From Symbiodinium natans (Eukaryota > Sar > Dinophyceae > Suessiales > Symbiodiniaceae): a stretch of DNA of 64,000 nucleotides. The stretch spans positions 1 through 64,000 of the forward strand of contig CAJNDS010002167.1 of NCBI GenBank assembly GCA_905221605.1, given 5' to 3'. The position numbers were made by a program, and so were the translations under genes. Below, piece by piece: positions 52,515-62,833 of the stretch. Each line of letters begins with the position of its first letter. Position 1 is the stretch's first letter. The notes under the pieces were generated by a model. It ran no database searches, was not told where the DNA came from, and worked only from the letters and a program-made list of their open reading frames with translations.

Positions 52515-52796
52515 TTGAGTTCCACAATGTTCCACATGCACGCTGGCGCAGCAAATCGGCGAGCAGTTTCGGCAGGCGTGCGCACCATTCCAGCTCGCGT
52601 TCAGCACACGGTGCTGAGCATAGATGGTGTGGGCGAGCGCCTCTATGCCTTTGTGGATGACATCTATGTCTATGTCACGTCCACTCCACAAAAGACGCTC
52701 CATGTTTTGCGGTCCGCCCAAGAGGCCCTGTCAGTACGTCGCGCACGTTTTGGAGGAGAAGCAGGCCAGCAGGATCTCCTTTTCGCCCCTTGTTGA
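52515..52796 (+). pseudogene. reverse transcriptase fragment of an R2/NeSL-like LINE
   Basis: The plus strand reads GERLYAFVDDIYVYVTSTPQKTLHVLRSAQEAL. FVDD with flanking LYAF and DIYV is the RT active-site region of the dinoflagellate LINE family whose endonuclease remains at 49.1-49.6 kb. Downstream, PPSVKQAVQSL and further broken pieces run to about 53,200 without a continuous frame. Confidence 0.6.
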
Positions 52797-53249
52797 ATGT
52801 TGCAGTAACCGGTGTGCCCCCCAGTGTCAAGCAGGCTGTTCAATCCTTGCGATCACAGGGGTGCCGGGCACCCACGTGGGCAGTGCTTTTGGAGGGAATG
52901 GCCCCCACCAATCCGGGAAACAACAACGGGGTCCCCGCAGGTGCCGGAGCTGTTGTGGACAAGCGCGCGTGTTCGAGATGCTTTTCTCTGACGTAGATCC
53001 TGCTGCTTCTGTCCCAATGCGGCGAAGGTGCCCGCGCAACCTGAGGCCCCTTCCCCCACGACCCTTTGTTGGCCCGTACAAGTCCGGTTCGATGCGGCTT
53101 CTCGCTACTGCAGGGTAGGCGTAGCCAACTGGATACGCATTGCCTGGCTCTCACTCGTGGAACGGTGCGTCCCAGTGGCCTCATGGCCTCTCTCCCGGCA
53201 GGTGCGCTGCTGCAGCCACTGCAGCCCTTGCCCAAGCTGACTCAAGCCG

Positions 53250-54100
53250 TTTAATTTTTTCCACACAGGTTCAGAATATTATTAATAGCTCGCGAACAAG
53301 GAAGCATCTGCAAAAAAAGATTGGAACACAAGACCCTGGAACCATTAAAAAAGGTTCTTTGCTGGGGCGTTTCATGAATGCGTCTGCGTTGAGCTAACAT
53401 GTGCGCGGAGTTAGAAGTGTGAGAAGGGAGTATTTGTATCGCGTTGGATTGTTCACGAAACCATGTGGGTCGTGCGCGGCTCTGAGCTGGCAAACACCTG
53501 TGGAAGATTGTAGAGGAGAAAAGGAAAAGGAACAAAAAGGGACAATGTAGGCACCAAATCTTGAAAGACTGCAAAGCTCTGGGGATGTATTGTGTGACTT
53601 GACTTCATGACGTTTTTGTGGTGGCTCTTCGATTTATCTGGAAGGAAATGTTTGGCTGAGGAGCTCGGATTCAGCACTGATTCTGCCTTCGCACAGCATG
53701 GCGCGTTTTGGGCTTCGGGCTTCGGGCTCTGGAGCTTGAATGCGTAAATGTTAAAATCTACATTTCTGGAACCTGGACCTTGCGCCATCGGACGAACAGC
53801 AGCAGGTAACACTTGCGATTCTTTCAGCTGCCTGCACTCCGTCCCTACCTACGCCACCATTCTACCACCACAACAGGTAGCATCGAGTCTTCAGGAACGG
53901 TGGAAATGCGGAGTCGCACATTGTTTTGTCGGTTGCAGCCTTTGGCTCTCTGGCAGGAAACCCATCTAGCCAAGAATCCCTCCGGCAGCCGCAGTTCCAC
54001 CCCAGGCTGCACAGCAAACGAAGCCAATGTGTCCGCTGCATATGCCCGCGCTCATCTTCCTCGTGTGCTTCGACATGGTCTCCCTGATGGCCCCCTGCTC
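53250..54100. other. region without a supported gene
   Basis: Short frames only. A palindromic GCTTCGGGCTTCGGGCT repeat occurs near 53,715. Nothing else is recognised. Confidence 0.4.
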
Positions 54101-54102
54101 AG

Positions 54103-54207
54103 GCTGAACAGGCTGAACAGGCTGAACAGGCTGAAGTTGACGGCAAGTGTCCAAAAAAACCAAGGCTGCAGACTCCTACGTCGTACCTGCCTGGATTGGC
54201 ACATCAG
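54103..54207 (+). CDS. probable exon upstream of the ankyrin gene
   Basis: After the acceptor GCTCAG (54,097-54,102) the frame reads AEQAEQAEQAEVDGKCPKKPRLQTPTSYLPG and ends CATCAG before the donor GTGGGT at 54,208. The first 32 bases are four 9-nt repeats of AGGCTGAAC. The reading is coding-like and both splice sites are good, but linkage to the downstream exons is an inference. Confidence 0.45.
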
Positions 54208-54282
54208 GTGGGTCCCCAACCAGACTCAAGCGGTCACCAGGTGTGTGTATTGACCTGGTAGGCTACTCTTTGCGTCCTCCAG

Positions 54283-54362
54283 ACATCGAAGACCCCAACT
54301 TTGATGAAGCCCTCCTGGCCGAAAGCCCGGAGGACTTGGGAGGCAGCGAGAGGAGACTTGAG
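54283..54362 (+). CDS. probable exon, acidic peptide
   Basis: After CGTCCTCCAG (ending 54,282) the frame reads IEDPNFDEALLAESPEDLGGSERRLE and meets the donor GTATCG at 54,363. The phase does not join directly to the 54,103-54,207 exon, so another exon or another acceptor is needed. Confidence 0.4.
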
Positions 54363-54966
54363 GTATCGTTCGCAATGAAGAACGTTAATGCCTCCGCACT
54401 GTCAGGCGTGGGCATCAGGCCGCCTTCGGGACCTTCCAAGAGAACCAACGGGGCCAAAGTGGAAGGACTCGCACTGCTGAAGGAGGCGTGGCGAGCTGGT
54501 GAAACGGGGAAGAGGCTTTGCTTTGCTTTTTGCTTTCGCCCAGGACCTTCACTGGCTTTCACGTTTACTTCTGGCTGCTTTGTCCTGGCTGCTGAAGGGT
54601 GTGAAGGCCGGAAACACAGTGGCATCGCGGGTCGACGTTTCGACTCACAGACCCTCAGGTAATCCATGCAGACATTTTGGCGTGGGCAACTGCCTTCGTC
54701 AGTCGAATCCTCAGCTCTCTCAGTTTACGAGACGTTTTTCGGTTCGAGGGAGGGCATCTCACCTGAGGCTTCAGATTGACGCGAGCCCTGTTGAAGGGGA
54801 CAAACCAGGACCAGGCAGGGAGTAACGTGCCCGAACGCATTTCCACGCTGTGGAAATGCAAAGATCTGAGGCTGCGGAGAAGGCTGTGGAGCAAGTGGAA
54901 GTGCGGTGCTGAGTTGGGACACGAGGTGTGCTATAGCAGTTTGGTTGTGACATGTTGTGACCCAAG

Positions 54967-55115
54967 GTTGAGTCGGAGGCCGAGACGAGAATGCTTGAAG
55001 AGGAAGTGGCCCCGGAAGACAATGGTCGTTTCAGATTTGCAGCTGAGGGCGCAGATGCGCGCAGCTTTTGTCAGGTGCCGAAAGCAGCAGATGAGACGGC
55101 TGAAGAATGGCAGAG
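54967..55115 (+). CDS. ankyrin gene 1, exon
   Basis: After the acceptor CCCAAG|G the frame reads VESEAETRMLEEEVAPEDNGRFRFAAEGADARSFCQVPKAADETAEEWQ plus two bases (AG), then the donor GTAGAA at 55,116. The two leftover bases join with the G that starts the next exon to give Arg, so the phase agrees with 55,288-55,387. The peptide is acidic and helical with no named domain. Confidence 0.6.
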
Positions 55116-55287
55116 GTAGAAAGTCGAGCGCAGCCATGCGCAGCCCAAAGCCCGAAAGCTTGAGCTTGGAGTGCCAGGCTCGTGTCAAAGGCACAGAGGG
55201 AGGAGCTGGGGCCCCAGCCACCCAATGATCCTTCATTGGGTTGGTACCGACCCCGAGAGACACACGACAACATCTCCCCTCTGTGAG

Positions 55288-55387
55288 GCGGGATGCCTTC
55301 GGCTGCTCGCTGCTCCACCTAGCAGCACACCATGGCCAGATCCAAGCCACGAAGCAGCTTTTGGAAATGGGCACGGGCCTCAAAAGG
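55288..55387 (+). CDS. ankyrin gene 1, exon with ankyrin repeat
   Basis: The acceptor CTGTGAG|G is followed by RDAFGCSLLHLAAHHGQIQATKQLLEMGTGLKR and then the donor GTATCA at 55,388. The pattern G-xx-LLHLAA-xx-G-xxx-A-xx-LLEMG is a good ankyrin repeat (consensus TPLHLAA...GH...LLL..GA). Ankyrin repeats form protein-binding solenoids. The exon is 100 nt, close to one repeat. Confidence 0.75.
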
Positions 55388-55469
55388 GTATCATATCTCA
55401 TGATTGATTCATAGGTCATAGGATGTCAGTATGATGTCAGTATGCTTCTTTATCCAGTTATGTGCAAAG

Positions 55470-55625
55470 AGGCTTCGACCCAAACGCCACCGAGCATTCC
55501 AAGGAGCTGCGCTGTGCCGCCTCGCTTCCCTTCAGCTTCAGCCCTCTAAAGCTGAGGAGACTCCGCTTCACATGGCGGCACGCGCAGGGTGCGTGGGAAG
55601 CACGCAACTGTTGCTGGCCTTTCGA
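55470..55625 (+). CDS. ankyrin gene 1, exon with second ankyrin repeat
   Basis: One frame, in phase with the previous exon, contains AEETPLHMAARAGCVGSTQLLLAFRA, a clear ankyrin repeat. An upstream alternative frame at 55,471-55,500 reads GFDPNATEHSK, which also looks ankyrin-like, so the exact start and any internal intron are uncertain. The donor is not fixed. Confidence 0.65.
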
Positions 55626-55858
55626 GCACCTTGCACGCCATAGCATGCATTCCATAGCATGCTCTAGCTTATACCCTAGCATGCCATGGCTCGGCATGAC
55701 AATGTTGACCTGCCAGCTGCTAGTGCTTTGCTGAGGCCGAGCCTGAAGCTCGCAACTGCTTTGGTGCCTTGCCTACGAGTATATCTGGTCCCAAGCACGA
55801 TCGGTAGTTTGTGTGTTTTTGCTTTTGCCCATGTCTGGTCGCTTTTGCGGACGTCCAG

Positions 55859-55941
55859 GCAAGACGGCTCTTGCCGTGGCGACGCACTCCAACCACGCCG
55901 ATGCAGCAGGTGTATTGCGGGCAGCAGCAAAGCAGTTCTGA
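55859..55941 (+). CDS. ankyrin gene 1, probable last exon
   Basis: After the acceptor GGACGTCCAG|G the frame reads KTALAVATHSNHADAAGVLRAAAKQF and ends at TGA 55,939-55,941. KTALAVA-x-H-x-x-H-x-x-A-x-x-L matches the first two-thirds of an ankyrin repeat, and the stop makes this the likely end of the protein. The interval 55,626-55,858 would be intron. Confidence 0.6.
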
Positions 55942-56369
55942 GCCAGCATGTATTGGTGCTGCGGTGTCACAGCATTGATCCCTGAATTTGTTGTTGTTGG
56001 CTGTTGGCTATCTTTGAATACTTTGGAAATACCTGGAAGCTCTGGATCATCCTGTCGCCAACACCTATGTTTTTTGATGTGCGCTAACCACTTACACAGA
56101 AGTCCAGTCCGCAGCTGCGCAAGGATGTGCAGAGGCTTCGACATGCGTAGGTTCTTCAGATTTCTTCAGTATGTGCTGAAGGGTGGTGTCTCCGCTCTTT
56201 TCATACTGAAGTATTGAGATGTGTCTGTGACGTCACGATCTTGACGAAGTATCAGTATTCCTTTCCCACTCTTGTCAGTTTTGTTTAAACCGCAGCCACG
56301 TGCTCTGACCATTTGGTGAAAGCATTGTGAGAGCATATGAGGGCGCTGTGAACATGAGCGCGTGGGCGG

Positions 56370-56543
56370 AAGGCCTCGGGGCATACCAGCCTGGGCAAGA
56401 ATTCACGCTGCTCACCGGAAAGCGAGTCCACTGTCGATGTGGTCAAACACAAATTATACGACCTCTTCTGGCGGGGCGTATCGCCCCACGGGGAGGACGT
56501 GGAGCCCAAAGTTGGCTACCTCGCACCATCTCGCACCTGTGAG
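56370..56543 (+). CDS. possible exon of unknown protein
   Basis: One plus-strand frame reads SPESESTVDVVKHKLYDLFWRGVSPHGEDVEPKVGYLAPSRTCEQ and looks like ordinary protein sequence. It lies between the two ankyrin-coding areas. Family and splice sites are not established. Nothing else is supported in 55,942-57,520. Confidence 0.3.
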
Positions 56544-57520
56544 CAGATCTTTCAGATTTCAGTTGGCAAGCCCGACCGACTTGTATTGACTTGTATAGCT
56601 CGGGCAAAAAGAGCCTTTCGCGTGATTGCAATCGGCAATAATCCTGAGTCGCCAATGCAGAGGCAGCGAGGCCCGAAACACACTCATGTATGCGTTGTGC
56701 GAGCATTGTTATGGGCTTGAGCGCTGGCCGTGTAGTAACTCACGGCTCAATCCTGACTCTGCCTAAACCGTTCTAAGCGCTATCACCTTGATGTTCATAG
56801 TTTGAGTTCGCCTTAACCCGTGTTACATGTACCAGGAAATCTTGATTGGCACCGGGCCAGCATCCTGTGCCATGTGATGCGGAATGCCCCAGAATGTTGG
56901 CAGATCTTCCGTTGCGGACGAGTGCGGATGTGCTTGCAGAGTCCAGAAAAGCTTTGAACATGTCCAGAGTCGTGGGAAGACACTGCCTGACGACATGAAG
57001 AATGAAACGGTTGTTGTAACTTTCAACAGAGCAACTTCAAAAAAACAAGCTTGCAGCCTGAACAGGCAAGTTACCAGTAGCAGCACGGTGCCTTTTGGCA
57101 CAAGGTTCATATGGCAGCTCCAAAACCGAAGATCCCCAAAAGGCTTCAGGCATCCAACAGGCCCCAATCCCAACAGTTCTTGAATATCGAAATGAGCTCG
57201 AACTGGAAACTAGCTGCAACTAGCTTTTCCAGGCATCCTGCAATTGACACAAGCGGCTATGCGCGCAGGATCTTCTACAAGCAGCAGCTGCTGGGAGTGT
57301 AGATGTGGGGATCCAAGCACGTTCGATGTTTTCTGCTGCCAAAACTGATGAACCATGATAAATGATAAACCCATTTTTGTAAGTTGTCGCCCGAAATGAA
57401 TCTGCCGATGTGCTCGGTGACGGCAAGGTGTGTAAGCACATCTTGGCGCAGCAGCCGAACTTGTTGGAGGACTCAGCCGGAAGTATCCGGAAGTTGTAGC
57501 TTGAACTTGGCTTGTTTCAG

Positions 57521-57600
57521 AAGATGCAACAACAGGTGTGCGACGGAAAGGGGCGAACGCCCTTAACTCTTGCCACAATGCATGGCCATCTTGAGGCCAA
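57521..57600 (+). CDS. ankyrin gene 2, exon
   Basis: After the acceptor TTGTTTCAG the frame reads KMQQQVCDGKGRTPLTLATMHGHLEA, an ankyrin repeat start (GRTPLxLAxxxGHxEA). The frame stays open to a TAG near 57,640. The exon probably ends soon after GHLEA at a donor that is not GT or is not obvious. Confidence 0.6.
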
Positions 57601-57958
57601 TCCAAGTGCAGAGTCGGCACCCAGCAATTTTTTGCAGTAGTTGACTTGTTGCCATGAAGGTTTGCCAAATCTTGATTGCGGCAAGAGCAGATGTGGAGGC
57701 CATTGGCTGGGCTGAGCTGTAATTGAATTTGTCTGATTCAGGGTCTCAAGGCCCCACTGGTGAAGTCGGAAGCCCCCGCCCCCGCCCACTTGGGCTGTTG
57801 CTTTGTTGGCACATCAAATGGGAGTGTTCAAGGAAAGGTTGGACCAGTGAAGAGAAAGCCGCCGTCGCAACAATGCGACTGCGGTGTCGCAGATCAAAGC
57901 GACAACATGGCAGCCGGAAGGTGATGGAACGCAACTGACTGCATTTTTTTTCTCTCAG

Positions 57959-58046
57959 GAGACCTTTGGACCCAGTGCAAGAATGAGACCACCACCTGGC
58001 CTGTGGATCCAGAAGAAGAAATGAACTTGAAGACTTGCCACCAGCA
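57959..58046 (+). CDS. possible ankyrin gene 2 exon
   Basis: A long pyrimidine tract and TCTCTCAG (57,951-57,958) precede an open frame DLWTQCKNETTTWPVDPEEEMNLKTCHQQR. A possible donor GTGCGG starts at 58,047. The strong acceptor is the main evidence. Confidence 0.4.
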
Positions 58047-58502
58047 GCGAGTGCGGGACGGTGGAATAGCTTCTGGGAATGATGAAAGTGACAGAGCCCC
58101 CACAAGTGCTGAGCATGAAATACCCCGCGCAGCTTTCAAGCTCATGCCTGCTTCGCAAGTCGTGCGGGCTGCTGGGCCGCGACGCTCTTCGGCACCAAGC
58201 CAACCTCAAATGTTGCACTGAGAAGACCTCAACATGTATAGAAAGAGGCTAGGTACACATTCACAAGCACACTGTAGTCAGTGTCAACCGGAAGAGAAGA
58301 CGCAGTGATTGTGTGTGGGTAGGACTTGTCTCAAACAGTCTGTGCTCGAAACCATCCTTCGGTTCTATGTGCAGTCCAGGTGTGATCGCCTAGTTGTTTG
58401 TGTTGGTGTGTGAATATGTGTGTGTGGTACCCCCTCCCGTATGCCCACGGTGTGCCAGTCTCAGTGCGAGGGTCTTTGTTGTTGAATTATTTTCCCATGC
58501 AG

Positions 58503-58605
58503 GCAGTTGACAAGGCGGACAAAACCCCTTTGGCTTACGCAGCAGCCCGCGGGCACAGTGACATCGCTGCATTGCTGCTGGACCACGGGGCAGAGATTGA
58601 GGCCT
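58503..58605 (+). CDS. ankyrin gene 2, exon with ankyrin repeat
   Basis: After TTTTCCCATGCAG the frame reads AVDKADKTPLAYAAARGHSDIAALLLDHGAEIEA and reaches a GT at 58,606 (TGGTGGCATG). This is a full canonical repeat (DKTPLxxAAxxGHxxIxxLLLDxGA). The exon is 103 nt, again one repeat long, and probably belongs with 57,521-57,600. Confidence 0.75.
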
Positions 58606-58744
58606 GGTGGCATGCGTTGCTGTTGCTCAGCTCATTCAGGTTAAATGCACGTTTTCCCATCAATGTGATGCTACGTTGTTGGGGGCTTTGTTTCGACTCT
58701 TGGTGAGTTTTGTTTCAAAGATGCAACAGAGCAGGGCATTTGCC

Positions 58745-58820
58745 CATGTGCCCAGTCGCCCACTCGCCCATTCGCCCAGTTGCCCAGTCTCCCAGTGGCC
58801 ATTCGCCCATTCGCCCATTC
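58745..58820. repeat. GCCCA(n)TC ~8-9 bp microsatellite
   Basis: Tandem GCCCAGTC, GCCCACTC, GCCCATTC variants occur about nine times. No coding role is inferred. Confidence 0.85.
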
Positions 58821-58879
58821 TTTGTCCCGGGCTTGAGTTCTTTCCATGCTGCTTTCGCTGATTCTGGAATTCAGATCCT

Positions 58880-58960
58880 TGCCCCTGGTCTAGTACTAGC
58901 ACTAGCACTAGTACTAGTACTCGTACTCGTACCCATACTGGTACTAGTACTATATTGGCC
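58880..58960. repeat. CTAGTA-type 6-bp microsatellite
   Basis: Tandem TAGTAC/TAGCAC/CGTACT hexamers run through this stretch. The sequence is largely self-complementary (ACTAGT units). Confidence 0.85.
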
Positions 58961-59029
58961 CATCTGCACCCATGGGAGGTTCAGTCTTGCGCGACCGGGT
59001 GCATGTTGTTCTCAGACTGGAGCTGAATA

Positions 59030-59340
59030 GGGATTAGGGTTGTTTGCTTTAGGGTTCAGGGCTCAGGGTTGTTTAGGGTTCGGGGCTCAAAGTTGTTTAG
59101 GGTTCGTGGTTCAGGGCTCAGGTTTATGATGCTTTGGGGCTTCGGTAGGGTCTGGAAAAAAAGGTTGTTTGGGGCTTTTGGCTTTTTACGATTTAGGGTT
59201 TTTGATTAAGGTTTATTAGGGTTAAGGGTTGTTTCGGCCTTAGGGTGTTTTGAGTTTAGGCTTTAGGGCGGGGTCTGTGATTCGGGTTGATTAGGCTTTT
59301 GTGAGGTCTCAGGGTTTAGGGTCAAGGGCGTTTTGGGGTT
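59030..59340. repeat. degenerate TTTAGGG-like repeat tract
   Basis: Dispersed TTTAGGG, TTCAGGG, GTTCGGGG and GGCTCAGGG motifs occur with irregular spacing. It resembles decayed telomeric repeat and contains no clean array. Confidence 0.75.
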
Positions 59341-59639
59341 TACAGCCACTCTCCCGCTTGTGCTCCTCGCCCGCTCTCCTAGCCTGGGTCCTCACAGAAA
59401 GTCCCACCCAGAATTTCTGGAGTGCCTCGCAGAAATCCCACCGAGCAGGGAGCGAAATGCAATGCGGCAAGATGCGGCGAAGTTGTGCAGTGCAACACTC
59501 GACTTACAATGGCTGCATGTACTTTTTCACGATGAACAGGAAATCCGACCTGTTCCTGCGCATCGGTTGGTGGACAAAAGTTGCGTTGTTGTCCTTGCAA
59601 ACCAATACTCTTTTCCTAAATACGTTCCAAGCGGTTTAC

Positions 59640-60090
59640 TTTTGTGCATGTCTTCACGACCAAAGTCGCATGTATTCCCGTGCAGGCGCAAGCATTTCTG
59701 AAGCACGGCTGTTGTACGGACCAAATGCGGATTCTTCTGTGCATGGGTTCACGGACAACGGTCGCATGTTTAAGCTTTTTCCAAGAGCTTACCGAAACAA
59801 TGCGCGTTTTCTCTGTGCTGGGGTTCACGGTCAAACGTCGCATTGCTGAGACATCCAATGCTTTGCAATGATTGCACCGCGGACACATGTAGCTTCTTTC
59901 CGTGCGTGGGGTATACAGACAACAGTCACATCTTTGGTGGACTCCAATGTTCTTTACAACGGTAGCACATGGTAGCACTACAACAAGGAAATCGTGTTTT
60001 ATGCGTGCCTCGGGCAAAAGTCGCATGTTTCTGTGCGATCTCCCGAAAATGTTCACGGTTCACGGTCAACAGTTCCATTTAGTCCATGCA
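59640..60090. repeat. diverged tandem array, ~75-100 bp spacing
   Basis: The core (T/C)CACGGxCAAxxGTCGCATGTTT, or variants, occurs near 59,648, 59,748, 59,823, 59,906, 60,008 and 60,054, followed by a TTTCTGTGC-type phrase. The copies are strongly diverged and spacing is uneven. Confidence 0.55.
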
Positions 60091-60129
60091 GTTCAATTCT
60101 GTCGTAGCGGGGGTGAGTGATCTTGTAAA

Positions 60130-61650
60130 GGCTACAACAACAACAACAAATCTTGGAAGGGACCCTTGTGACCAATCAGGCAACACGGAGCTAGGCTATG
60201 AAGGGCACGAATCTTGGTGGGGCTTGTGAACCGTATGAACACAAATAGGAATAGTGAAGGCATGAAGAGTGAAGTGGGCTATGTAAGGTACGAATCTTGG
60301 CTGCCGAAATCGCGTCCTGAAAACCTCCCTTATTCAGCCTTATTCCACGCAATTAAAGTAGTCGCGACGACTTCAAAGCATTGGGCCAAGCCGGAGTTTT
60401 AGGTCACCCAAAAAACAGCTTCAAGATTACGCAGAAGCAACGACAAGGATGTGCCCTTGAGGAGCAGGGGTGTAGCGACACGGTCTCTGTTTCTTCTGTG
60501 TGCAGTTGTTTGTAATTGTTTGCCGAACATGCACGCGCATGTGCACTTCTGTGCCAGGCCACCGACTGCATTGTGCGGGACATGGGCTGCCTCTTGCTGT
60601 GACAAAACATGACGGGCCACGTTCAGCATGAGTTCACATGCAAACGATTAACTGTGCTCCATTTGCGGAGTTTTTTGCCGCTCATGTGCGATGATGTCGG
60701 GTGTGTGTGGTCCATCTCGCGCGCTGCGCAAAAGTAGGTAGGCCACATTGGAGGCAAGGATGTCCCAAAAACACGCCCGCAGCGAACAAAACGGAAATGT
60801 GGGCTTTTGAGGTTTTTGAGCCGGATCCACGGACGGCTGCGAAAACAAAACGCGAAAAAACCCACGGACGAACATATCACATAATCACGTTGCCGTGTGG
60901 GCGGTTTTGCAGATGGGCAGGGATATAATGGTAGCAAACGATCCAGGCGAGACGGGATGTGCCGGTCATGAAACACGCAATCCACATGGAATCTTGAATG
61001 GCAAACGAGATCCTATTGGTATCAGCGTGGTCATGCGGAATCTCATTCATGCAGCCTTTGCTTTCGGATGCGCTTCAATGATTTGCTTGTGCGAAACGTT
61101 GCTTCGCTGTCATTGCTGCGCCATTGTGGTTCAAGCCATAGCGGCAGAGGCCGGCATGCTCCAAAACGGACATGTTGTGCATGCCACAGTCATTCCGCGG
61201 CGAAGATGGATGATGCCGAACCGGTTGACGTGCTGGACCCGTTTTCCGATGCTGAACTTGTGGTGGAGACGGTTCTGGACCAGGCCGGGTCCCGACAATG
61301 ATTGCAGTGCTTGCAGACGGTGGACACATCTTGAAGAAATCGGAATGAAACGGACATCTTATCGCCGCTAATTTTTGGGGTAGGGGTGAGTTTTTCTTGT
61401 TTTTTCTGCTTAGGGTTTGCTCTGTATTTTGCAAGGAAAGCCTCTATTTTCTCTATATTTCAATAGGAAACCTTCCTTTTTTCTTTTTCTCACATCACTG
61501 TGAAACTTCTATTTCTTTCTACCATATAATCGGAGAACTTCTGTTTCGTCATATGCTTTCTTGTGGGTTGGCATATACTTTCTTGTGGGTTGGTGTTACG
61601 ATGATTAAGAATGATGGATTATGTATGATAGACTATCATACTATCATAGT
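60130..61650. other. region without a supported gene
   Basis: It contains a short (CAA)n run near 60,137, a duplicated GGGCTATGTAAGG-ACGAATCTTGG phrase (60,193 and 60,275), and otherwise unique sequence with short frames on both strands. Confidence 0.4.
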
Positions 61651-61654
61651 ATGT

Positions 61655-61748
61655 ATTGCATTATGTATATATACACACATGTGTGCACTTTTTGATATAT
61701 GTAAAAATACACAATATATACACATATATATACACACACACACATAGA
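61655..61748. repeat. TA/CA-rich microsatellite
   Basis: TATATATACACACATG and CACATATATATACACACACACACA form a compound dinucleotide tract just before the hairpin satellite. Confidence 0.9.
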
Positions 61749-61794
61749 TATAGCTCGCCCCCCCCCCATGATCCACACATTTGGCCTCGGGAAG

Positions 61795-62833
61795 GGGGTA
61801 TGCCGGACTCCAGACTCCAGATTTCCAGAAAAAATCTGGAGTACCCCCCAGACTCCAGACTCCAGATTTACAGAAAAAAATCTGGAGTACCCCCGACTCC
61901 AGACTCCAGATTTCCAGAAAAAATCTGGAGTACCTCCAGACTCCAGACTCCAGATTTCCAGAAAAAATCTGGAGTACCGGGACCCTGGACTCCAGATTCT
62001 GGAGTCTGTAATCTGGAGTCTGGGGCCGCGGGTACTCCAGAATTTTTCTGGAAATCTGGAGTCTGGAGTCTGGAGGTACTCCAGATTTTTTCTGGAAATC
62101 TGGAGTCTGGAGTCTGGGGGTACTCCAGATTTTTTCTGGAAATCTGGAGTCTGGAGTCCGGGGCCCCGGTACTCCAGATTTTTTCTGGAAATCTGGAGTC
62201 TGGAGTCCGGGGCCCCGGTACTCCAGATTTTTTCTGGAAATCTGGAGTCTGGAGTCCGCGGCCCGGGTACTCCAGATTTTTTGTGGAAATCTGGAGTCTG
62301 GAGTCCGGGGCCCGGGTACTCCAGATTTTTTCTGGACATCTGGAGTCTGGAGTCCGGGGCCCGGGTACTCCAGAAAAATGGAAATCTGGAGTCGGGAGTC
62401 CGGGGCCCGGGTACTCCAGATTTTTCTGCAAATCTGGAGTCGGGAGTCCGGGGCCCGGGTACTCCAGATTTTTTCTGAAAATCTGGAGTCGGGAGTCCGG
62501 GGCCCGGGTACTCCAGATTTTTTCTGGAAATCTAGTGTCTGAAGTCCGGGGCCCGGGTACTCCAGATTTTTTCTGGAAATCCAGTGTCTGGAGTCCGGGG
62601 CCCGGGTACTCCAGATTTTTCTGGAAATCTGGAGTCGGGAGTCCGGGGCCCGGGTACTCCAGATTTTTTCTGGAAATCTGGAGTCGGGAGTCCGGGGCCC
62701 GGGTACTCCAGATTTTTTCTGGAAATCTAGTGTCTGAAGTCCGGGGCCCGGGTACTCCAGATTTTTTCTGGAAATCTAGTGTCTGGAGTCCGGGGCCCGG
62801 GTACTCCAGATTTTTTCTGGAAATCTAGTGTTT
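61795..62833. repeat. 49-bp hairpin satellite with internal orientation reversal
   Basis: The unit in the right part is GGTACTCCAGATTT-TTTCTGG-AAATCTGGAGT, then CTGGAGTCCGGGGCCCG, about 49 bp. ACTCCAGATTT and AAATCTGGAGT are perfect inverted repeats, so each unit can form an 11-bp hairpin. Units at 61,803 to ~61,985 are in the opposite orientation to those from ~62,030 to 62,833, so the array is a large inverted repeat around a short centre. Roughly 4 units lie left and 16 right. A 390-codon frame runs through it because 49-bp units rotate all three phases without a stop. It is not a gene. Confidence 0.92.

Noticed and set aside
59301-59849. 182-codon plus-strand ORF
   Set aside because: It crosses TTTAGGG-like and diverged tandem repeats, and no domain or conserved pattern was seen.
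61656-62828. 390-codon and 236-codon open frames with repeats such as GTPDFFWKSGVWSPGPG
   Set aside because: They are produced by a 49-bp tandem repeat that happens to lack stops. The 49-residue peptide period equals three DNA units, and both strands are open.
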